Shown: positions 47,647-56,500 of the stretch, piece by piece
Numbering within the stretch: position 1 is the stretch's first letter
Layout of the letters: every line of letters begins with the position of its first letter
Source: Marinobacterium arenosum
GTDB lineage: Bacteria > Pseudomonadota > Gammaproteobacteria > Pseudomonadales > Balneatricaceae
Assembly: GCF_019795155.1 (NCBI RefSeq)
Contig: NZ_JAILYN010000014.1
Location: forward strand, 1-64,000
Direction: 5' to 3'
Length of the DNA: 64,000 nt
Program-made: the position numbers and the translations under genes
Notes under the pieces: generated by a model
What the model was told of the DNA's origin: nothing
Database searches by the model: none
The model's input: the letters and a program-made list of their open reading frames with translations, nothing else

Positions 47647-48786
47647 CTACTCGATCAGCTTGGCAATCCGCAGGTCGGCGGTGGACATATCGCCCGGCAA
47701 CTGGATGCTGCCGATCTTGTTCAGCGTTTTCGGATCGTGGATCGAGATATCGCTGGAGGTGCCGCCGACGTAGATCTTACCGCCATCACGGGTCATGTTG
47801 ATGGTGTAGTAGGTGTGCGCCAGATCTTCGGTGGCGAGGGTACGACGCTCCTTCACATTGTGCTTGGACAGGTTATTGAAGGCGCCATAGACGATATCGC
47901 GGTCGTTCGGATCGGTGACCAGGTTGAAGAAGATGAACTCGAACGGCACGATCTCCTGCGACTCGATCTCGCCGGACGCCAGGTCGATCCGGTTCATCCC
48001 CCACCAGAACTCGGCCTGCTCCATGTCGCCCGGCTCGCCGTTCCACTTGATGGTGAAGTACGGCAGGATGTACTCGCCGACGTGCTCACCCTGAGCCTGC
48101 ATCGCGAAGGCATCGGGCGGCACCCACTGGTCGGCCGGCCGCTGCCAGTTCTGCAGCGCCTTCAGCAATTTCACCTCGCCGGTCTGCGGGTCGATGGTCT
48201 TCAGGTCGGCACCGCCGAGGATCACCCCGCCACTGTCCAGCGTGCCGATCTTGGTGATCCGCCGGTCGACCGGGAAGAACCGCTTCGGCTTGGCGTTCAG
48301 GCCGTCGGCGGTTTCGAACACCGCCAGCCGTGGCTGCTGCACCTCGAACCGGTCGCGATGCTTGACCACCGGATTCTGCACCGTATACAGCTCCTTGCCG
48401 TCCGGGCTGACCGCCAGCGAGATGATGCTCTTGATCTGCACGTTCTTGTAGGACTGTTTGGCGGAGAACCGCATCTCGCAGTTGGTGATATCGAAGCCGT
48501 AGACATCCTCCCACTTGTTGGTCAGCACATAGGCGATCCGGCCATCCGGCGACGACACGATGGAGTTGGAACCGAAGATCCCCGGAATGTCGCAGCTGCG
48601 TACCAGTTGATCGGTCTCGGCGTCGATCACGTGCAGCTGATTGGGCCGGCTGGAGGTCAGGATATACTCGTGACCGTGGGCATCCATCGACGCGGTTTTC
48701 AGGCCGCCGGCACAGCCGGCCAGCAGCGCGCTGCCGGCCAGGGTCAGCGCCAGTCCGGCACGCTTGGTCAGGTTGTTCAATCTCAT
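47647..48786 (-). CDS. qhpB: quinohemoprotein amine dehydrogenase beta subunit (QhpB), putative lipoprotein
   Basis: 379 residues. The beta subunit is a seven-bladed propeller that, with alpha and gamma, forms the periplasmic enzyme. YVTN/WD-like blades are visible (VSSPDGRIAYVLTN, LAVSPDGKELYTVQNPV, MTRDGGKIYVGGTSSD). The N-terminus MRLNNLTKRAGLALTLAGSA runs into a lipobox LLAGC with Cys25 and Ala at +2, predicting a lipid anchor. A GGAGG site precedes the ATG. It starts 15 nt after qhpC. The lipid anchor is inference from sequence and would tie the enzyme to a membrane. Confidence 0.93.
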   Translation of the reverse strand: MRLNNLTKRAGLALTLAGSALLAGCAGGLKTASMDAHGHEYILTSSRPNQLHVIDAETDQLVRSCDIPGIFGSNSIVSSPDGRIAYVLTNKWEDVYGFDITNCEMRFSAKQSYKNVQIKSIISLAVSPDGKELYTVQNPVVKHRDRFEVQQPRLAVFETADGLNAKPKRFFPVDRRITKIGTLDSGGVILGGADLKTIDPQTGEVKLLKALQNWQRPADQWVPPDAFAMQAQGEHVGEYILPYFTIKWNGEPGDMEQAEFWWGMNRIDLASGEIESQEIVPFEFIFFNLVTDPNDRDIVYGAFNNLSKHNVKERRTLATEDLAHTYYTINMTRDGGKIYVGGTSSDISIHDPKTLNKIGSIQLPGDMSTADLRIAKLIE

Positions 48787-48801
48787 CTTGCTCGGCCTCC
48801 G

Positions 48802-49125
48802 TTACTCATCTTCCGGGAAGATGCTGTCCAGCTTGCGCCAGTCCTGGTTCGCCTTGGCGACATCCTGGGACCAGTTCGGATGGGTGCTCATGGTGTCCGG
48901 CACCTGGGCCGGCCACCAGCAGGCGTCGGCACAGCCGTACAGGTCCGACTCCATCGGCTGGCACAGCGAGCCGAGGCCGCCGAACGGGTCCACTTCCCAG
49001 CCCGGATCATTGGTGGAGGTACAGCCGACGATCGACTGCATGGCGACCACCTCTTCGGCGTTGCCGTCGGCGACCGCCTGGTCGAGCATGATTGCTTTCT
49101 TGTTGAATGACTTAAGGTGCTTCAT
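48802..49125 (-). CDS. qhpC: quinohemoprotein amine dehydrogenase gamma subunit with CTQ (QhpC)
   Basis: 107 residues, starting at the ATG one base after the qhpD stop, with its ribosome-binding site (AGGAG) inside qhpD. Residues 1-28 form the leader; the mature part would begin at Met29. Every modified residue of the known enzyme is in place. Using mature numbers in brackets: Cys35(7)-Glu44(16), Cys55(27)-Asp61(33) and Cys69(41)-Asp77(49) for the three thioethers, and Cys65(37)-Trp71(43) for cysteine tryptophylquinone. [10 protein letters not shown] and [17 protein letters not shown] are close to the Pseudomonas and Paracoccus proteins. Longer upstream readings lie within qhpD. Confidence 0.95.
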   Translation of the reverse strand: MKHLKSFNKKAIMLDQAVADGNAEEVVAMQSIVGCTSTNDPGWEVDPFGGLGSLCQPMESDLYGCADACWWPAQVPDTMSTHPNWSQDVAKANQDWRKLDSIFPEDE

Positions 49126-49126
49126 C

Positions 49127-50560
49127 TCAAGCGCTCCTTCTAGGAGAGACGTAGGTGTCGAAGAACGCCGGGTTCTCGACCATGATGCGCGAGTAGACCT
49201 CCACCCCAAAATCGACCCAGTCGCGCAGCAGGTCGCAGTAGTGGTAGGACGGTACCGTCGCATCACCGTATTTGGCGTAACTTTCGTGATAGCAACCGCC
49301 GGAGCAGATATTTCGAATCCGGCAGGTTTCGCAGCCGGTGTTGCTGCGATCGAGACGGGTTTCGACGAACTCGGCCAGCGCCGGCTTGTCGATGCCGCTG
49401 CTGACATCGCCGAACAGCGGCTGTTCGGAGCCGGTAAAGCGGTGACAGAGGTTCAGACCACCCTCGGTATCTACCGCCAGCAGGCCGACGCCGGCACCGC
49501 AGGGCAGCTGTTTCTTGTTGCCCTCGTGGATGTCGGTCATCAGCTGGTGCATGTTGCCGTAGCCCAGGTTGCGGTTTTCCAGCGCCGCTGCCAGGTACTG
49601 GCGGCCCAGCCGTTTCATGCCAGCGAACACCTCGACCATCTCGTCGGCAGTCAGGTTGTAGTCGGCGATATCGCCGGAGGTGACCGGCCCGAAGCCGACC
49701 TCGCTGAAACCCAGCTCGTGATAGAGGTGATCGAAGATGGTCTCCACGTCGGTGATGCCGCGGGTCAGGGTAACCCGGCAGCCCACCGGCCGCGCGTTGT
49801 AGCGCGACAGCAGCATGCGCACCTTCTGGCGCACCACGTCGTAGGTGCCCTGCCCGCCCACCGTGATCCGGTTCTTGTCGTGCATCGTCTTGGGACCGTC
49901 CATCGACACGGTCAGCCCGAAACGGTGCGCGTTGAACCAGTCCACCAGCTCCTCGTTGAGCATGGTGGCGTTGGTGGTCATGGTGAAGTCGACCTGGGCG
50001 TCGAGCTCGGCGAAACGCTGCTCGCAGTAAGCCACCACCTGGCGAATCACCGGCATGTGGGTCAGCGGCTCGCCGCCGAAGAACACCACGTTGTAGCGCG
50101 GCTGGTTGGGCGACTCCTTCAGCAACATCTCGACCGACTGCACCGCCGTCTCGTAGGCCATCTTGTTGCCGGCCGACGGGGTGGTCAGGTCTTCCTTGTA
50201 GCAGTAGGTGCAGCTCAGGTTGCAGCCGGTGTTGACGTTCAGCACCACCGTGGTCAGCGGGAAGTTCTTGACCGGTTTCGGCTTCGGGTTGTAACGCGCC
50301 ACGCCGCCGCTGTCGCGGACGATCTCCAGTGACTTGAACTCCTCCAGCGTCTCCATCAACTCGTCCGGCGCGAACCGGCCGTCGAACCGCTGGCGGATCA
50401 TGCCGGCGGTCACCTGCGGCTGTTCGCTGAACAGCTCGAGCAGTTCGCGACTCAGGCCATCGAGTTCGAACAGGCTGCTGGACGGCACATGGAACAGCAT
50501 CCGGCGCGCATCCACATCGACCAGATGCAGGTTCGGCTCGACCAGTGTCAGAGCACCCAT
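49127..50560 (-). CDS. qhpD: radical SAM thioether crosslinking enzyme QhpD
   Basis: 477 residues from the ATG at 50560, chosen because GGAG lies 8 nt before it; a GTG two codons earlier is possible. QhpD forms the three Cys-to-Asp/Glu thioether bonds in QhpC. The radical-SAM motif CNLSCTYC has Cys113, Cys117 and Cys120. [11 protein letters not shown] is the GGE segment. The C-terminal SPASM-type region has more cysteines ([26 protein letters not shown]) for auxiliary iron-sulfur clusters. The N-terminal 90 residues look like a peptide-binding domain. Placed between qhpA and qhpC, the known order. Confidence 0.95.
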   Translation of the reverse strand: MGALTLVEPNLHLVDVDARRMLFHVPSSSLFELDGLSRELLELFSEQPQVTAGMIRQRFDGRFAPDELMETLEEFKSLEIVRDSGGVARYNPKPKPVKNFPLTTVVLNVNTGCNLSCTYCYKEDLTTPSAGNKMAYETAVQSVEMLLKESPNQPRYNVVFFGGEPLTHMPVIRQVVAYCEQRFAELDAQVDFTMTTNATMLNEELVDWFNAHRFGLTVSMDGPKTMHDKNRITVGGQGTYDVVRQKVRMLLSRYNARPVGCRVTLTRGITDVETIFDHLYHELGFSEVGFGPVTSGDIADYNLTADEMVEVFAGMKRLGRQYLAAALENRNLGYGNMHQLMTDIHEGNKKQLPCGAGVGLLAVDTEGGLNLCHRFTGSEQPLFGDVSSGIDKPALAEFVETRLDRSNTGCETCRIRNICSGGCYHESYAKYGDATVPSYHYCDLLRDWVDFGVEVYSRIMVENPAFFDTYVSPRRSA

Positions 50561-50602
50561 AATCACCTCTCCTGTTATTGTTCTGTCCGAGGTTGCTATC
50601 GC

Positions 50603-52204
50603 TTATTGCAGCGGGGATTTGACGAAATCCTGCACCGTCACCAGCAGGTGGGCCTCGCCGCTGACCGCGTTGTCACCATCCTGCACGGTACCGACCACAG
50701 TCAGGTTGCCGACGTTGTTGGTGGACATCTTGCGCTCGGGGTTCAGGCCAGCATCGCCCGGCGTGAAGATGCCGTCGGCATCGATGGTGCCGGCGTACTT
50801 CAAGTCGTTATCGTGCTCGGCGATCTCGTCGAACGGCTTCAGGCTCCAACTGGCCGGCATATAGCCAAGCCGCAGATCATCATCGGTACCCGGCTGGCCA
50901 TCGGCACCGGCGGCATAACCCAGCGCACGGTAGCTAGAGCGCACTTTCGGAATCGGCCCACCATTGCCGCCAACCCGGGCGATCGAGTCATCGGGGGTGA
51001 TCTCGACCCGCGCCAGCGCATCATAGAGCGCCAGTTCGGCTGTCGCCTTGCCGACCCGCAAGGTACGCATGCCGACCTCGGTATTCGCGTCCGCCCGCAC
51101 CAGCAGAGTCACCCGGCTGTCGCTACGGGCGATCACTTTCAGCAGTTCGAGTCCGCTGCCCAACGCCAGTTTGCCGCCCAGCTGGCTGCCGGCCAGGGTG
51201 ATCTGACGGGTTTCGCCGTGCTTGATATAGGACGGTGTCACGGACAGGATCGCCGGCCGGTCGGCCCGCACGGCCGTCAGTTCGCCGCCGATCTCATTGG
51301 CATTGCGCTGGAACTGACGCCCCCGCAGGCGGCTGCCATCCTCGGATGCCGCCAGTACCTGGCGCATCTTGATACCGTCGACGGTCAGGTTGGCACGCCA
51401 CTCGTAACCGGCATAAACCACCGCACTGCCGCCACCGGACAGCGGTGAACCGTCGGCGTAGCGCCCCTCGATCAATACCGAATAGCGATCGTCGCCGCTG
51501 TCACGTACCGTCAGCCGGCCGTCGAACGCCCCTTTGCCCGGCAGGTAGCCGGCAACCGCCCAGCTGCCGGCCAGCTTCGGTTTTTCCGCCTGCTGCCACT
51601 GCTGCCAGGCCGCACTCTGCAGCGGGAACTCTTTTGCCAGCTGCGGCACGGTGTCATTCAACGCGATATCGAACCAGGCACGGTCACGTGACAGAGCGTG
51701 AAACTCCAGGGTCGGGAACTGGCCCATGTGGAAGTGCACCAGGTTACGCCACTCATCCTCGCTACGCCGCTGCAGGGCAAAACGGGCACCGGAGTGACAG
51801 CGGGCGCACATCTCGGCATAGGCCGGCGCCGGGTTATCGACCACGTTCGGGGTCTGCTCCAGCAGGTAGCGGTGTTCAGCCGTCTCGGCCGGCGCCAGCC
51901 CCTGGTTGTCGGACAGGTATTTGATCAGCGCCCGCTTCTCCTCGACAGAGATCTCCAGGCCACGCTGGCTCTGCATCCGGTTCAGCGTGGTCATCCACCC
52001 TTCCGGCGTCTTACGCTGTTCGCTGATACGGGAGAACGGCGCTGCCGCATCACCTGTCTCGCTATGACAGGCCAGGCAGCGCTGGCGGATGATGTCGGCA
52101 CCATCCAACGCCTGGGCAGGGAGCGGCACAGCCGCCAACCCCAGCAGCGCCAGCGCACCGCTCCCCAGAAGTGCGCGCTTAGTCTTGTTGTTATTCAAGG
52201 CCAT
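50603..52204 (-). CDS. qhpA: quinohemoprotein amine dehydrogenase alpha subunit, diheme cytochrome c (QhpA)
   Basis: 533 residues from the ATG at 52204. The ribosome-binding site AAGGAG is only 2 nt before it, so the TTG at 52198, with 8-nt spacing, is a real alternative. A signal peptide ends at about AQA-32. Two heme-c sites are visible, CLACH (43-47) and CARCH (133-137), followed by the beta-rich and immunoglobulin-like domains (LSVTPSYIKHGETRQITLAGSQLGG). The enzyme oxidises primary amines to aldehydes; electrons go from CTQ in QhpC through the hemes to a cytochrome c or azurin, and could then reach a terminal oxidase. First gene of the qhp operon. Confidence 0.95.
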   Translation of the reverse strand: MALNNNKTKRALLGSGALALLGLAAVPLPAQALDGADIIRQRCLACHSETGDAAAPFSRISEQRKTPEGWMTTLNRMQSQRGLEISVEEKRALIKYLSDNQGLAPAETAEHRYLLEQTPNVVDNPAPAYAEMCARCHSGARFALQRRSEDEWRNLVHFHMGQFPTLEFHALSRDRAWFDIALNDTVPQLAKEFPLQSAAWQQWQQAEKPKLAGSWAVAGYLPGKGAFDGRLTVRDSGDDRYSVLIEGRYADGSPLSGGGSAVVYAGYEWRANLTVDGIKMRQVLAASEDGSRLRGRQFQRNANEIGGELTAVRADRPAILSVTPSYIKHGETRQITLAGSQLGGKLALGSGLELLKVIARSDSRVTLLVRADANTEVGMRTLRVGKATAELALYDALARVEITPDDSIARVGGNGGPIPKVRSSYRALGYAAGADGQPGTDDDLRLGYMPASWSLKPFDEIAEHDNDLKYAGTIDADGIFTPGDAGLNPERKMSTNNVGNLTVVGTVQDGDNAVSGEAHLLVTVQDFVKSPLQ

Positions 52205-52261
52205 CACTCCTTCGTATGACTTCGTTTGGGTTACTCACCTCACCACCAATAGGGATCCGTG

Positions 52262-52627
52262 CGCTTAGCTTAGTAGGTAGCGACAAGCGGCACGGGCGAT
52301 CCGGCTACCGAGCACTGGCTTTTGGTGTGCTAAGGAACCTGCGAACAAGTCCTTTGGGCCTCTGGCTTTCGGAGCGGTCAGAGATCAAGGCAACGATTAC
52401 AGACGTACTGGTTGTCCCCGGCGCGCCGGCCGGACGTAAATCGTTAACGCAGAGCTCTGATCGCTCCGAAAGCCCCGAAGGGCGGGCTCTATAACGGCCA
52501 TCTGCTTTGTCAGGCAGCTTGGAAAGGACGCGTCATTCCGCTGCGCTGCCTTTCGCGCATTTGGCCGTTCTAGAGCCCGCAGAGAACATAAGGGACTTAT
52601 TCGCAGGTTCCCGAACTACGCTAAGCG
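52262..52627. repeat. 366-bp nested inverted-repeat element upstream of qhpA
   Basis: The 616-bp gap 52208-52823 has no gene. It holds a structured element with ends CGCTTAGCTTAGT (52262-52274) and ACTACGCTAAGCG (52615-52627), inverted with 12 of 13 matches. Inside is a second pair (52335-52353 with 52592-52610), and within it two side-by-side hairpins: 52364-52383 with 52455-52474 (19 of 20) and 52483-52500 with 52562-52579 (17 of 18). The first hairpin encloses the palindrome CCGGCGCGCCGG (52418-52429). This makes a cruciform or three-way-junction shape. It may be a non-autonomous mobile element or a structured leader RNA. Confidence 0.85.
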
Positions 52628-52823
52628 GACGGTGTAAATTAAGTTTCCCGCTTTTGTGCGAAGTTGTGGGCTGTTGTAACCAGATGTAAACAACCACCAA
52701 ATCACAAAATCAACCCATTGTTTTAAAATGATTTTTTATTCACCCACTGAACGACTAGCAGCGCTTCCGCCGCCCCCGGCCAGTTGCTAGACTGGTTGAA
52801 TCAGTTTTGTACCGCAGCCCCCT

Positions 52824-53546
52824 ATGTCAAACATTCCCACCAGCAGTCATATCCTGATCGTCGAAGACGATTTCGCTTCCCGCTCGCTACTGACCAGCTA
52901 CTTCGAGAAGGAGGGCTACCGGGTCAGCGAGACCGAGCAGGCGGACGAGTTGGTCGAAAAGGTCGAGCGCGAACAGATCAACCTGGTACTGCTGGATATC
53001 AACCTGCCCGGCAAGGATGGCCTAACGCTGACCCGCGAGCTGCGCGCCGTCTCCAAGGTCGGCATCATTCTGGTGACCAGCAAGGATGACGATATCGATC
53101 GGATCGTCGGCCTGGAGCTGGGCGCCGACGACTATGTCACCAAACCATTCAACCCGCGCGAGTTGCTGGTGCGGGCCAAGAACCTGTTGTGGCGGGTACA
53201 GGACGGTCGCCAGCCGGCAACCGTCAGCCAGCCGAACAGCTGGCGTTTCGAAGGCTGGTTGCTGGATGGCAGCAAGCGGCTGCTGATCGCCCCCGACCAG
53301 CAGAGCGATCGGTTACCGGAGGGTGAGTTCAAGCTGCTGAGCGCCCTGATCGGTCATCCCGGCCAGGTGCTGTCGCGCGACCAGCTGATGGATGCGATCC
53401 ACGACCGCGAATGGACCCCCAACGACCGTTCGGTGGATGTGCTGATCGGCCGGCTGCGGCGCAAACTGCGCGACAACCCGGCCGATCCGCACTTTATCCT
53501 AACCGCCCACGGCGCCGGCTACATGTTCGCCGGGATGCTGGAGTAA
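52824..53546 (+). CDS. TorR-like OmpR-family response regulator
   Basis: 240 residues. The receiver domain (10-122) has the acidic pair in IVEDD, the phospho-acceptor Asp in VLLDINLPGKDG, and Lys in ADDYVTKPFNPREL. The segment VGIILVTSKDDDIDRIVGLE resembles TorR and ArcA of E. coli. The C-terminal winged helix (140-235) ends with the OmpR-type RSVDVLIGRLRRKLRDNP and HGAGYMF. It is followed after 3 nt by the giant hybrid kinase, so the two are a pair. An AT-rich stretch and an inverted repeat CCAGT/ACTGG (52780-52795) precede it. Divergent from qhpA, so it could control the qhp genes. Confidence 0.9.
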   Translation: MSNIPTSSHILIVEDDFASRSLLTSYFEKEGYRVSETEQADELVEKVEREQINLVLLDINLPGKDGLTLTRELRAVSKVGIILVTSKDDDIDRIVGLELGADDYVTKPFNPRELLVRAKNLLWRVQDGRQPATVSQPNSWRFEGWLLDGSKRLLIAPDQQSDRLPEGEFKLLSALIGHPGQVLSRDQLMDAIHDREWTPNDRSVDVLIGRLRRKLRDNPADPHFILTAHGAGYMFAGMLE

Positions 53547-53549
53547 GCC

Positions 53550-56500
53550 GTGCAGCCGCTGGCCGGGTTCCAGCTGCAGGCGCAGATCTACCGCGGTCGC
53601 ACCTGCACCGTCTGGCGGGCGATCCGGCTGGAGGACCGGCTGCCGGTGATCGTCAAGCAGCTGAACCGGGACCGGCTCAACGCCGAGGAGCTGAGCCGCT
53701 TCCAGCATGAGTACGAGGTGCTGGCCGGGCTCGATATCGACGGCGTGATCCGGCCACTCGGCCAGCAACACCTCGACCAGACGCTGGTCACCCTGTTCCG
53801 GGATCACGGTGGCGTCTCGTTGCGCAGTCTGCTGCAGCAGCGCAATTATCAGTGGCACCAGTGGCTGCCGATCCTGCTGCGACTCAGCGAACTGATCGGC
53901 CGGCTCCATGACGCCGGCATCATCCACAAGCAGATCACCCCCGACAACATCATCGTCAACCCGGACAACGGCCAGCCGGAGATTATCGACTTCGCCCAGG
54001 CCACCCTGCTGGAGCGGGAGCAGGCCCACGACACCCGGCTGGCGGCGGAGAGCCTGCCCTATATCGCGCCGGAACAGACCGGCCGGATCAGCCGGGCGAT
54101 CGACTACCGCACCGACTACTACGGCCTCGGCGCCACCATCTACGAGCTGATGACCGGCCAGCCGCCGTTCAGCGGCGACGACAGCCTGCAACTGGTGCAC
54201 TGTCATATCGCCAAACAGCCGGCGCCGCCGCACCGGCTCAATCCGGCGCTGCCGGAGGTACTGTCGCAGATCATCCTGAAACTGCTGGCCAAGGACGCGG
54301 CGCAGCGTTACCAGTCCAGCTTCGGCCTCAGCCAGGACCTGCAGAGCTGCCTCAACAGCTGGCAACAGACCGGCCAACTGCCGCCGTTCCAGATCGCCCG
54401 TCACGACCGCTCGCAGCGATTCGCCATACCGCAGCAGCTGTATGGCCGTGCCGCCACCATCCAGCAGCTGGTAAGTCACTACCAGCAGGTCGCCGACGGC
54501 CGTCAGCAGTGGGTGCTGATCAGCGGTTACGCCGGGGTCGGCAAATCGGCGCTGGTGCATGAGATCCGCCAGCATATCCAGGCTCACGGCGGCAGTTTTG
54601 CCGGCGGCAAGTTCGACCAGTTCAAGCGCCACCGACCCTACTCGGCGATCCTGCAAGCGCTGCAAAGCCTGGTCCGCCAGCTGCTGACCGAGCCGCCGGC
54701 GCGGATCGACCAGTGGCGCGAACAGTTGCTGGCGGCATTGGCCGGCAACGCCCAGGTGCTACTGAAACTGGTGCCGGAACTGGCGCTGATCCTCGGTGAC
54801 CAGCCGGAAGCACCGCGCTTGCCACCAACCGAGGATCAGAACCGTTTCTCGCTGCTGTTTCAGCGGCTGCTGCAGGTGTTCGCCAGCGCCGAGCGACCGC
54901 TGGTGCTGTTCCTCGATGACCTGCACTGGGCCGACCTGGCCTCGCTGAACCTGCTGGAGAGCCTGGTGCGGCACCAGCCGCTGCCCTACCTGCTGCTGAT
55001 CGGCAGTTACCGTGACCAGGAGGTCGGCCCGGCCCATCCATTGAAACTGCTGATCGAACGGCTCGCTCAGCGCTCGCCGCCACCGCACCAGCTGACCCTG
55101 GAACCGCTGACACTGGGCCAGGTCAACCGGCTGGTGGCCGATACTCTGCTTTGCGACGCGGCACAATGCCGCAGCCTGGCGCAGATCTGCATGGCCAAGA
55201 CCCAGGGCAACCCGTTCTTCCTGAACCAGTTCCTCAGCGCGCTGCACGACGACGGCCTGATCCGCTTCCAGCAGGACCGCTGGCAGTGGGACGAGGCGCA
55301 GATCCGCGACAAGGATATGACCGACAACGTGGTCGAGCTGATGGTCAGCAAGATCCAGCGGCTGTCGAGCGCCACCCAGCGGGTGCTGCAACTGGCCGCC
55401 TGCCTGGGCAGCCCATTCAACCTGCGTTCGCTGTCGATCGTTCACCAGCAGAGCCCCCGGCAGACCGCCGCCGACCTCTGGCGGGCGCTGTCCGAAGGGC
55501 TGATCATCCCGCTGGACGACAACTATCGGCTGGCCCAACACCCCGGTGCCGAGCGGACCCGCTACCGCTTCGTGCACGACCGGGTGCAACAGGCGGCCTA
55601 CTCGCTGGTACCGGGGGCGCAGCGCCAGCAGCTGCACCTGACCATCGGCCGGTTGATGCAGCAGCGCCTCAACGAGGCCGAGATCGACAGCCGTATCTTC
55701 GAGATCTGCAACCACCTGAACCTGGCCCGGCAACTGCTGGAGAGCGACGCAGAGCACCAGGCGCTGGCCCGCTACAACCTGCAGGCCGGTAACCGGGCAC
55801 GGGAGGCGGCCGCCTTCTCCGCCGCATTGGAGTATTTCCAGCAGGGGCTGCGGCTGCTCGGCGCTGACGGCTGGCAGCGGGACTACAGGCTGGCGCTGGC
55901 GCTGCACAGCAACGCCGCCGAAGCTGCCTACAGCAATGCCGCTTTCGATGAGATGGAGCGGCATATCGAGCAGGTGCTGGCACAGGCCGACACGCTGATG
56001 GACAAGGTGCGGGTCTACGAGATCCGCATCCAGGCGGAAGTCGCCCGCAACCGTTTCGAGCAGGCGCTGGAGACCGCCCTGCAGCTGCTGGCGCTGCTCG
56101 GCATCAAACTGCCCCGCCACCCCAGCCGCTGGCAGCTCCGGCTCAGCCAGCTGCGCCTGCGCTGGCTGCTGCGCGGTAGCCGGCCGCAACGGCTGCTGCA
56201 GGCCGGGCCGCTGCAACAACCGGCCATCGCGGCAGCGCTGCCGATCATGGCCAGCATGTTCGGAGTGATCAAGTTCTCCAGCTCCGAACTGCGCCCGCTG
56301 GTGATGGCCCGCCAGCTGGAGCTGACCCTGCGCCACGGCCTGGCGGCCGGTTCTGCCCAGGCGCTGGCCGGCTACGGCGGCGTGCTGTGCGGCCAGTACC
56401 AGCGGATCGAACAGGGTTACCGGCTCGGCCAGTTGGCGATGGAGGTGGATCGCCAACTACCCTCGCGTACCGGCCAGCCGAAGACGCTCTACCTGCACAA

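Noticed and set aside
54759-56456. A 565-codon minus-strand frame inside the hybrid kinase gene
   Set aside because: It is the antisense shadow of GC-rich coding sequence, glutamine- and leucine-rich with no domain.
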